The notes under the pieces were generated by a model. That model did not search any database and had not been told where the DNA came from. It saw nothing but the letters and a program-made list of their open reading frames with translations. Positions 1 through 10,882 of a stretch of 64,000 nt of DNA are shown here, one piece after another (the first letter of the stretch is position 1; the number at the start of each line of letters is the position of its first letter). The DNA lies in the NCBI RefSeq assembly GCF_016808335.1, contig NC_053146.1, forward strand, positions 31,101,495 to 31,165,494, in the 5' to 3' direction. The translations under genes were made by a program, and so were the position numbers. The stretch is from Panicum virgatum. Lineage: Eukaryota > Streptophyta > Magnoliopsida > Poales > Poaceae.

Positions 1-1404
1 GACAGTGAACTCGGTGCAAAACGGGCTAAAGTAGTGCAACTAATGCAAAAGTTTGTGCAACGAAGTCACATTGGAATTAATCTCAATAAATGCACTCGAT
101 CCACCCCATTGGACCCTAAATTCATGTTTTGGTGCGCTTCAATGTGTTCGAGTGCAATTGGGATTGTTTCGCTATGGCAGTAAACTCGGTGCAAAATGGG
201 CTGAACTGGTGCAATTAATGCAAAAGTTTGTTTCAGGAAGTCATATCCGAATTACTCGCAACAAAAGCACCCGATCCACCCCATTGGACCCTAATCTCAT
301 GTTTTGGTGCATTTCATAGTGTTTGGGTGGATTTGGAATCATTTGTTTGCAGCAGGATATTTGGTGCAAAACGGGCCGGACTAGTGCAACTAATGCAAAT
401 TTTCATGCCACAAAGTCGCGTCAAAAGTTTTTGCAACGAATGCATCTGATCCACCCCATTGACACTAAACTCATCATTTGTTGTGTTTCATAGTGTTTGG
501 GTGCATTTGGGACCATTTCTTTAATTCATTAAACTCAGTGCAAAATGGCCAAAACTTGTGCAATTAATGAAAAAAGTGCCACAACCTCGTGTCTGAATTT
601 TTCGCAACGAGTGCACCCGATCCAACCCATAGGATCCTAAACTTCTGTTTTAGCGCGTTTCGTAGTGTTGGGGTTCATTTGGGATTGTTTTGTTACGACA
701 GTAAACTCGGTGAAAAACGGGCGGAACTGGTGCAATTAATGTAAAAGTTCATAGTGTTTTGGTGCGTTTCATAGTGTTTGGGTGCTTTTGGAATCATTTC
801 TTTACTGCAGGAAACTCGATGCAAAACGGGCCGAACTGGTGCAATTAATGCAAAAGTTAGTGCCACGAAGTTGCGTTAGAAATTTTTCGCAACGAACACA
901 CCCCATTGGACCCTAAACTCATGTTTTTTTGCGTTTTGTAGTGTTTCGGTGCATTTGGGTCCATTTTGTTACTGCATGAAAATCGGTGCAAAATGGGCTA
1001 AACTTGTAAAATTAATGCAAGAGTTCGTGCCACGAACTCGCGTTCGAATTTTTCGAACGAACACACCCGATCCACCCTACTGGACCCTAAACTCATGTTT
1101 GGTTGCGTTTCGAAGTGTTTGGGTGCATCGGGGACCATTTCATAACTGCATGAAACTCGATGCAAAATGGCCTAAACTTGTGCAATTAATGCAAAAGTTC
1201 GTGCCACGAAGTCGTGTCGAACTTTTAGCAACGAACACACCCAATCCAACCCATAGGACTCTAAACTCATGTTTTTGCCCGTTTCATAGTGTTCGGGTGC
1301 ATTTCGGATAGTTTTGTTATAGCAGTAAACTCGGTGCAAAACAGGCTGAACTTGTGCAATTAATGCAAAAGTTTGTGCCACGAAGTCATATCTGAATTAC
1401 TCGC

Positions 1405-3700
1405 AATGAATGCACCCCATCCACCCCATTGGACCCTAAACTCATGTTTTGTTGCGTTTTGTAGTGTTTGGGTGCATTTGGGACCATTTTGTTACTGCAT
1501 GAAATTCGGTGAAAATGGGCTAAACTTGTGCCATTAGTGCAAAAGCTCATGCCACAATGTCGCGTCAGAATTTTTCGCAACGAGCGCACCCTATCCAACC
1601 CAAGTCGCGTCGGAATTTTTCGCAACGAACTCACCCGATCCACCCCCATTGGACCCTAAACTCATGTTTTGTTGCGTTTTGTAGTGTTTGGGTGCATTTG
1701 GGATCATTTTGTTATTGCATGAAATTCGGTGAAAAATGTGCTAAACTTGTGCAATTAGTGCAAAAGTTTGTGCCACAATGTCGCGTCAGAATTGTTCGCA
1801 CCGAGCACACCCTATCCAACCCATAGGATCCTGAGCTCCTGTTTTGGCGCGGTTTATAGTGTTGGGCTTCATTTGGGACTGTTTCGTTACGGCAGTGAAC
1901 TCAGTGCAAAACGGGCTGAACTAGTGCAATTAATGCAAATGTTCGTGCAATGAATCATATTGCAATTATTCGTAATAAATGCACCCGATCCAATCCATTG
2001 GACCCTAAACACAAGTTTTGGTGCGTTTCATAGTGTTTGGGTGCATTTGGAATCATTTCTTTACTGTAGGAAACTCGGGGCAAAACGGGCCGAACTGGTG
2101 CAATTAATGCAAAAGTTAGTGCCATGAAGTTGTGTTGGAATTTATTGCAACAAACGCACCCCATCCACCCCATTGTACCCTAAACTCATGTTATGTTGTG
2201 TTTTGTAGTGTTTGGGTGCATTTGGGACCATTTTGTTGCTGCATGAAACTCAGTCAAAATGGGCTAAACTTGTGCAATTAATGTAAAAGTTCGTGCCACG
2301 AAGTCACGTCAGAATTTTTCGAACGAACGCACCCGATCCACCCCATCGAACCCTAAACTCATGTTTGGTTGTGTTTCGAAGTGTTTGGGTGCATTGGGGA
2401 CCATTTCGTAACTGCTTGAAACTTGGTGCAAAATGGCCTAAACTTGTGCGATTAATGCGAATGTCCGTGCTATGAAGTCGCCTTGGAAGTTTTGGCAGCG
2501 GCCACAATCGATCCAGCCCATCGGACCCTAAAATCATGTGTGGGCCCGTTTCATAGTGTTCGGGTGCATTTGGGATTGTTTTGTTACAGCAATAAACTTT
2601 GTGCAAAACAGGATGAACTGGTGCAATTAATGCAAAAGTTTGTTCCATGCAATCATATCGGAATTACTCGCAACAATGCACCCGATCCAACCCATTGGAC
2701 TCTAAACTCATGTTTTGGTACGTTTCATAGTGTTTGGGTGCATTTGGACTTATTTCTTTACTGAAAGAAATTCGGTGCAAAACTGGTCGAACTGGTGCGA
2801 TTAATGCAAAAGTTCGTGCCACAAAGTAGCCTCGAAATGTTTCGCAACGAACGCACCCGATCCACCCCATTGGACCCTAAACTCATGTTTTGCTGCATCT
2901 TGTAGTGTTTGGGTGCATTTGGGACCATTTTGTAACTACTTAAACCTCGGTGAAAAATGGGCTAAACTTTTGCAATTAGTGCAAAAGTTCGTGCCACAAC
3001 GTCGCGTCAGAATTTTTCGCAACGAGCGCACCCTATCCAACCCATAGGATCCTAAACTCCTGTTTTGGCGCGTTTTATAGTTTTGGGGTTCATTTGGGAT
3101 TGTTTCGTTGCGGCAGTGAACTCGGTGCAAAACTGGCTAAACTAGTGCAATTAATGCAAAAGTTCGTGCAACAAAGTCATATTGGAATTATTCACAATAA
3201 ATGCACCCGATCCACCCCATTGGACCCTGAACTCATGTTTCAGTGTGTTTCATAGTGTTCGTGTGCATTTGGTATGGTTTCGTTATGGTAGTAAGCTTGG
3301 TGCAAAACGGGCTGAACTGGTTCAATTGATGAAAAATTTCATGCCATGAAGTCATATCGGAATTACTCGCAACAAATGCACCCGATCCAACCCATTGGAC
3401 CCTAAACTCATGTTTGGTGCGTTTCATAGTGTTTGGGTGCATTTGGAATCATTTCTTTACTGCAGGAAACTCGATGCAAAACGGGCCGAACTGGTGCAAT
3501 TAATGCAAAAGTTAGTGTCATGAAGTTGCGTTGAAATTTTTCGCAACAAACGCACCCCATCCACCCATTGGACCCTAAACTCATGTTTTGTTGCGTTTTG
3601 TAGTGCTTGGGTGCATTTGGGACCATTTTGTTACTGCATGAAACTCGGTCAAAATGGGCTAAACTTGTGCAATTAATGCAAAAGTTCGTGCCACGAAGTC
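1405..3700. repeat. Higher-order satellite block, copy 1
   Basis: A run of about 13 monomers whose private variants reappear in the same order about 2.84 kb downstream. Shared markers include the variant GCCATTAGTGCAAAAG (1530 and 4368), a monomer joined at CAACCCAAGTCGCGTCGG (near 1597 and 4437), CAGCGGCCACAATCGATCC (near 2495 and 5326), and CAACAATGCACCCGATCC (near 2671 and 5503). This is segmental duplication of a multi-monomer unit, not independent variation. Confidence 0.75.
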
Positions 3701-4244
3701 GCGTCGGTAGTTTTCGAACAAACGCACCCGATCCACCCCATTGGAGCCTAAACTCATGTTTGGTTGCGTTTCGAAGTGTTTGGGTCCATTGGGGACCATT
3801 TCGTAACTACATGAAACTTGGTGCAAAATGGCCTAAACTTGTGCAATTAATGCGAATGTTCGTGCCACAAAGTTGCGTCGGAAGTTTTGGCACTGGCCAC
3901 ACCCTATCCAGGCCATAGGACCCAAATCTCATGTTTTGGCCCGTTTCATAGTGTTTGGGTGCATTTGGGATTGTTTCGTTACAACAGTGAACTTAGTGCA
4001 TTATGGGATGAACTAGTGCAATTAATGCAAAAGTTCGTACATTGAATCATATTGTAATTATTCGCAATAAATGCACCCGATCCACCCCGTTAGACCCTAA
4101 ACTCATGTTTTAGTGCGTTTCAAAGTGTTTGGGTGCATTAGGAATCATTTCTTTACTACAGGAAACTCGGTGTAAAACGGTCCGAACTGGTGCAATTAAT
4201 GCAAAAGTTAGTGCCATGAAGTTGCGTTGGAATTTTTTCGCAAC

Positions 4245-6575
4245 GAACGCACCCCATCCACCCCATTGGACCCTAAACTCATGTTTTGTTGTGTTTTGTA
4301 GTGCTTGGGTGCATTTGGGACCATTTTGTTACTGCATGAAATTCGGCGAAAAATGGGCTAAACATGTGCCATTAGTGCAAAAGATCATGCCACAATGTCG
4401 CGTCATAATTTTTTGGCAACGAGCGCACCCTATCCAACCCAAGTCGCGTCGGAATTTTTCGCAACGTACACACCCGTTCCACCCCCATTGGACCCTAAAC
4501 TCATGTTTTGTTGCGTTTTGTATTGTTTGGGTGCATTTAGGACCATTTTGTTATTGCATGAAATTTGGTGAAAATGGGCTAAACTTGTGCAATTAGTGCA
4601 AAAGTTCGTGCCACAACGTCGCGTCAGAATGTTTCGCAACGAGCACACCCTATCCAACCCATAGGATCCTAAACTCTTGTATTGGCGCGGTTTATAGTGT
4701 TTAGGTTCATTTGGGATTGTTTCGTTACGGCAGTGAACTCAAGTCAAAACAGGCTGAACTAGTGCAATTAATGCAAACATTCGTGCAATGAATCATATTG
4801 TAATTATTCGCAATAAATGCACCCGATCCAACCCATTGGACCCTAAACTCAAGTTTTGGTGCGTTTCATAGTGTTTGGGTGCATTTGGAGTCATTTCTTT
4901 ACTGCAGGAAACTCGGTGCAAAACGGGCCGAACTGGTGCAATTAATGCAAACGTTAGTGCCATGAAGTTGTGTTGGAATTTTTTGCAACAAACGCAACCC
5001 CATCCACCCCATTGGACCCTAAACTCATGTTTCATTATGTTTTGTAGTGTTTGGGTGCATTTGGGACCATTTTGTTGCTACATGAAACTCAGTCAAAATG
5101 GGCTAAACTTGTGCAATTAATGTAAAAGTTTGTGCCACGAATTCGATTTCGAACAAACACACCCGATCCACCCCATCGGACCCTAAACTCATGTTTGGTT
5201 GTGTTTCGAAGTGTTTGGGTGCATTGGGGACCATTTCGTAACTGCATGAAACTTGGTACAAAATGGCCTAAACTTGTGCGATTAATGCGAATGTTCGTGC
5301 TATGAAGTCGCGTTGGAAGTTTTGGCAGCGGCCACAATCGATCCAGCCCATAGGACCCTAAACTCATGTTTGGGCCTGTTTCATAGTGTTCGGGTGCATT
5401 TGGGATTGTTTCGTTACAGCAATAAACTTTGTGCAAAACAGGCTGAACTGGTGCAAATAATGCAAAAGTTTGTTCGATGCAATTATATCGGAATTACTCG
5501 CAACAATGCACCCGATCCAACCCATTGGACTCTAAACTCATGTTTTGGTATGTTTCATAATGTTTGGGTGCATTTGGAATTATTTCTTTACTGAAAGAAA
5601 CTCGGTGCAAAATGGGTCGAACTGGTGCAATTAATGCAAAAGTTCGTGCCACAAAGTAGCCTCAAAATTTTTCGCAATGAACGCACCCGATCCACCCCAT
5701 TGGACCCTAACCTCATATTTTGTTGCGTTTTGTAGTGTTTGGGTGCATTTGGTACCATTTTGTAATTGCTTGAAATTCGGTGAAAAATGGGCTAAACTTG
5801 TGCAATTAGTGCAAAAGTTCGTGCCACAACGTCGCGTCAGAATTTTTCACAACGAGTGCACCCTATCCAACCCATAGGATCCTAAACTCCTGTTTTGGCG
5901 CGTTTTATAGTTTTGGGGTTCATTTGGCTATTGTTTCGTTACGGCAATGAACTTGGTGCAAAATGGGCTAAACTAGTGCAATTAACGTAAAAGTTCGTGC
6001 AACAAAGTCATATTGGAATTATTCGCAATAAATGCACCCGATCCACCCCATTGGACCATGAACTCATGTTTCAGTGTGTTTCATAGTGTTTGTGTGCATT
6101 TGGGATGGTTTCGTTATGGCAGTAAACTGTGTGCATTTGGGATGGTTTCGTTATGCCAGTAAACTCGGTGCAAAACGGGCTGAACTGGTTCAATTAATGC
6201 AAAATTTCATGCCGTGAAGTCATATCGGAATTACTCACAACAAATGCACCCGATCCAACCCATTGGACCCTAAACTCATGTTTTGGTGCATTTTATTGTG
6301 TTTGGGTGCATTTGGATTTATTTCTTTACTGCTGGAAACTCGGTGAAAAACGGACCGAACTATTGCAATTAATGCAAAAGTTAGTGCCATGTAGTTGCGT
6401 TGGGATTTTTTCGCAACGAACGCACCTCATCCACCCCATTGGACCCTAAACTCATGTTTTGTTGTGTTTTGTAGTGTTTGGGTGCATTTTTGACCATTTT
6501 GTTATTGTATGAAACTCGGTGCAAAATGGGCTAAACTTGTGCAATTAATGCAAAAGCTTGTGCCACGATGTCGCG
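4245..6575. repeat. Higher-order satellite block, copy 2
   Basis: Second copy of the 1405-3700 block, offset by about 2838 bp up to 6090 and by about 2870 bp afterwards. The shift in offset is explained by a 37-bp tandem duplication at 6091-6164. Related monomer-type order recurs again near 9820-10350 (compare 3390-3950), so at least part of the array has multi-monomer periodicity. Confidence 0.72.
6091..6164. repeat. 37-bp tandem duplication inside one satellite monomer
   Basis: Two adjacent copies (6091-6127 and 6128-6164), each starting TGTGTGCATTTGGGATGG and ending GTAAAC, with one mismatch. The corresponding monomer near 3262 has a single copy, so the duplication post-dates the higher-order duplication. 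Confidence 0.9.
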
Positions 6576-6810
6576 TCAGAATTTTTGCATCCGATCCACT
6601 CTATTGGACCTTAAACTCATGTTTTGTTGCGTTTCATAGTGTTTGGGAGCATTTGGGACCATTTCTTTAATTCATTACTCGATGCAAAATAGCCTAAACT
6701 TGTGCAATTAATGCAAAAGTTCTTTCCACAACGTAGCGTCGGAATTTTACGCAATGAGCGCACCCGATCCAACCCATAGGATCCTAAACTCCTATTTTGG
6801 CACGTTTCGT

Positions 6811-6870
6811 AGTGTTGGGGTTCGTTTGCGATTGTTTCGTAGTGTTGGGGTTCGTTTGCGATTGTTTCGT
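6811..6870. repeat. 30-bp perfect tandem duplication in a satellite monomer
   Basis: Positions 6811-6840 and 6841-6870 are identical (start AGTGTTGGGGTTCG, end TTTCGT). Perfect identity against a diverged background indicates a recent slippage or unequal-exchange event. Confidence 0.92.
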
Positions 6871-9800
6871 TACAATAGTGAACTCGGTGAAAAACGGGCT
6901 GAACTAGTGCAATTAATGCAAAAGTTCGTGCCACAAAGTCATATCGGAATTATTCGCAACAAATGCACCCGATCCACCCCATTGGACCCTAAACTCATAT
7001 TTGGTGTATTTCATAGTGTTCGAGTGTATTTGGGATTGTTTTGCTATTGCAGTAAATTCGGTGCAAAACGGGCTGAACTGGTGCAATTAACACAAAAGTT
7101 CGTGCCATGAAGTTATATCGGAACTACCCACAACAAATGCACCCGATCCACCCCATTGGATCATAAACTCATGTTTTAGTGCATTTCATAGTGTTTGGGT
7201 GCATTTGGAACCATTTCTTTTTTGCAAGAAACTTGGTGCAAATCAGGCTGGACTGGTCCAAATAATGCAAAAGTTCGTGCCACAAAGTCGCGTCGGAATT
7301 TTGGGCAACGAACACATCCGATCCACCGCATTGGACACTAAACTCATGTTTTGTTGCATTTCGTAGTGTTTGGGTACATTTGGGACCATTTCGTTACTGC
7401 ATGAAACTCGTTGAAAAATGGGCTGAACTGGAGCAATTAATGCTAAAGTTCGTGTCACGAAGTCGCATCAGAATTTTTCGCAACGAACGCACCATATCCA
7501 CCCCATTGGACTTGAAACTCTTGTTTTGTTGCATTTCATAGTGTTTGGGGTGCATTTGGGACCATTTTGTTACTGCATGAAACTCAATGCAAAATGGCCT
7601 AAACTTGTGCAATTAATGCAAAAGTTCGTGCCACAACGTCGCGTCAGAATTTTTCGCAACGAGCGCACACGATCCCACCCAAAGGATCCTCCCCATTGGA
7701 CCCTAAACTCATGTTTTGTTGCATTTCGAAGTGTTTGGATGCATTGGGGACCATTTCGTAACTGCATGAAACTCGGTGCAAAATGGCCTAAACTTGTGCA
7801 ATTAATGTGAAAGTTCGTGCCTCGAAATTGAGTCGAATTTTTAGCAGCGAGCACACCCGATCCAACCCAGAGGACCCTAAACTCATGTTTTGGCCCGTTT
7901 CATGGTGTTCGGGTGCATTTTGGATTGTTTTGTTACAGTAGTAAACTCTGTGCAAAACAGGCTGAACTGGTGCAATTAATGCAAAAATTCGTGCCACGTA
8001 GTCATATCAGAATTACTCGCAACAAGAGCACCCGATGCACCCCATTGGACCCTAAACTCATGTTTTGCTGCATTTCATAGTGTTTGGGTGCATTTGGAAT
8101 CATTTCGTTACTGCATGAAACTCGGTGAAAAATGGGCCGAACTGGTGCAACGAATGCAAAATTTCGTGTTACGAAGTCGCGTCAGAATTTTTCGCAACGA
8201 ACGCACCTGATCCACTCACCCGAAACTCTTGTTTTGTTGCTTTCGTAGTGTTTGGGCGCACTTGGGACCATTTCGTTACTGCATAAAACTCGGTGCAAAA
8301 TGGTCTAAATTTGTGCAATTAATGCAAAAGTTCTTGCCACAACGTGGTGTCGGGATTTTTTTCACAATGAGCGCACACGATCCAACCCATAGGATTCTAA
8401 ACTCCTGTTTTGGCGCATTTCACTGTCTTGGGGTTCATTTGGGATTGTTTCGTTATGTCAATAAACTCGGTACAAAACGGGCTGGACTGGTGCAATTAAT
8501 GCGAAAGTTCGTGCAACAAAGTCATATCGAAATTATTCGCAATAAATGAACTCGATCCACCCCTTTGGACCCTAAACTCATGTTTTGGTGCATTTCACAG
8601 TGTTTGGGTGTATTTGGAATCATTTGTTTATTGTAGGAAATTTGGTGCAAAACGGGTCGGGCTGGTGCAATTAATGCAAAATTCGTGCCACAAAGTCGTG
8701 TCGAAATGTTTTTCCACGAACGCACCCGATCCACCCATTGGACACTAAACTCATGTCTGGTTGTATTTTGAAGTGTTTGGGTGCATTTGGGACTATTTTG
8801 TAACTGCATGAAATTCGGTGCAAAATAGACTAAACTTGTGGAATTAATCCGAAAGTTCGTGCGACGAAGTGGCGTCGAATTTTTTGCAACGAGCACACTC
8901 GATCCAACCCATAGAACCCTAAACTAATGTTTTGGCTCGTTTCATAGTGTTAGAGTGCATTTGAGATTGTTTCGTAATAGCAGTAAACTCGGTGCAAAAC
9001 GGGCTGAACTAGTGCAATGATTGCAAAAGTTCGTGCCACGAAGTCGCGTCAGAATTTTTTACAACGAACGCACCCGATCCTCTCAATTGGTCCCGAAACT
9101 CCCGAAACTCTTGTTTTGTTGATTTCGTAGTATTTGGGCGCACTTGGGACCATTTCATTACTATGTGAAACTCGGTGAAAAATGGGCTGAACTGGTACAA
9201 TGAATTCAAAAGATCGTGTCACGAAGTCGCGTCAGAATTTTTCGCAACAAACGCATCTGATCCACTCAATTGGACCCAAAACTTTTGTTTTGTTGCTTTC
9301 GTAGTGTTTGGGCGCACTTGGGACCATTTTGTTACTGCATGAAACTCGTTACAAAATGGGCTAAACTTGTGCAATTAATGCAAAAGTTCTTTTCACAACG
9401 TCGCGTCGGAATTTTCCGCAACGAGCGCACCCGATTCAACTCATAGGATCCTAAACTCTTGTTTTGGCGCATTTCATAGTGTTGTGATTCATTTGGGATT
9501 GTTTTGTTACGGCAGTGAACTCGGTGCAAAATGGGCTGGACGGATGCAATTGATACAAAAGTTTGTGCCACTAAGTCATATCGAAATTATTCGCAACAAA
9601 TGCACCCGATCCACATTGGACCCTAAACTCATGTTGTAGTGTGTTTCATAGTGTTCGAGTGCATTTGAGATTGTTTCGTTATAACAGTAAACTCGGTGCA
9701 AAATAGGATGAACTGGTGCAATTAATGCAAAAGTTTGTGCCATACAATCATATCGGAATTACTCGCAACAAATGCACCCGATCCACCTCATTTGACTCTA

Positions 9801-10560
9801 AACTCGTGTTTTAGTGTTTTAGTGTGTTTCATAGTGTGTTGAGTGTATTTGGAATCATTTCTTTACTGCAGGAAACTCGGTGCAAAACGAGTCAAACTGT
9901 TGCAATTAATGCAAAAGTTAGTGTCATGAAGTTGCGTTTGAATTTTTTCGCAACGAACGCACCCCATCCACCCTATTGGACCCTAAACTCATGTTTTGTT
10001 CTGTTATCTAGTGTTTAGGTGCATTTGAGACTATTTTGTTACTGCATGAAACTCGGTGCAAAATGGACTAAACTTGTGCAATTAATACAAAAGTTCGTGC
10101 CACCAAGTCGCATCGGAACTTTTCGAACGAACGCACCTGATCCACCCCATTATACCATAAACTCATGTTTGGTTGCATTTCAAAGTGTTTGGGTGTATTG
10201 GGGACCATTTCATAACTACATGAAACTCGGTGCAAAATGGCCTAAACTTGTGCAATTAATGCGAATGTCCGTGCCACATAGTTGCGTCGGAAGTTTTAAC
10301 AGCGAACACACCCGATCCAGCCCATATGACCCTAAACTCATGTTTCATAGTGTTCCGGGGCATTTGAAATTGTTTCGTTACAGCAGTACTCTCGATGCAA
10401 AATAAGCTGAACTGGTGCAATTATTGTAAAAATTTGTGCCACGAAGTCATATCGGAATTACTCGCAACAAAAGCACCTAATTCCCTATTGGACTCTAAAC
10501 TAATGTTTGGTGTATTTGAAATAATTTTTTATTTTAGTAAACTCAATGTAAAACAGACCG

Positions 10561-10882
10561 AATTGCTCGATTTGTCCACATACTAGCTAAGCCTAGCTAG
10601 CAGACTTCTTTTATATTGGTGGAGCCTGGTTAAAAAGGTCTGAGAAGTCATCCAAATAAACTTAGGTGGCTTTTGAATCCTGGTTAGGGGTTAGCCACCC
10701 AACCAAACCGCCCCTAGTCTCCTCTCCAACCTTCCTTCCTGTTTTCTCCATCCATCCCACACCCATCCCACATCTCGCATCTGCGCCGCCACCGCTCCCG
10801 CTCCTCCCTCCCACGAAACCCTAATCCTAGCACGCATCCTCATCGACCCCGAGCCGAGAGGGGAGCGGCGGCGCCGGACAGG
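10561..10882 (+). promoter_or_regulatory. Satellite/gene junction, likely promoter and 5' UTR of the CUE gene
   Basis: The last recognisable satellite block ends near 10560. It is followed by unique DNA with a TTTATATT TATA-like motif near 10609, then a C/T-rich leader (roughly 10690-10800) typical of plant 5' UTRs, then GC-rich sequence into the ATG at 10883. No other gene or repeat is apparent in these 320 bp. The transcription start is inferred, not seen. Confidence 0.45.

Larger units (their letters stand above)
1..10560. repeat. Centromere-type tandem satellite array, ~173-bp monomer
   Basis: About 60 diverged head-to-tail monomers fill this stretch and continue beyond the left edge. 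The spacing of the core CACCCGATCCACCCCATTGG is about 172-175 bp (for example near 1981, 2156, 2328, 2503, 2678, 2851). Each monomer has, in order: a TTTTCGCAACGAACGCACCC block, TTGGACCCTAAACTCATG, a TAGTGTTTGGGTGCATTTGG block, a CATGAAACTCGGTGCAAAA block and GTGCAATTAATGCAAAAG. Read on the minus strand, the AAACATGAGTTTAGG...GGGTGCGTTCGTTGCGAAAAA half resembles, from memory, the region shared by rice CentO and maize CentC; the AATTAATGC block also has a CentO counterpart. Neighbouring monomers differ visibly, so this is an old or flanking array rather than a homogenised core. Short open frames in it are satellite by-products. Confidence 0.93.

Noticed and set aside
1..10560. Regular repeats that might suggest a CRISPR array
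   Set aside because: The repeat is continuous at ~173 bp without unique spacers, and the genome context is a plant.
53..10586. Dozens of short ORFs on both strands sharing peptides such as PPHWTLNSCFGAF
   Set aside because: They are frame by-products of the 173-bp satellite; the same peptide recurs each monomer, with no promoter or splice context.
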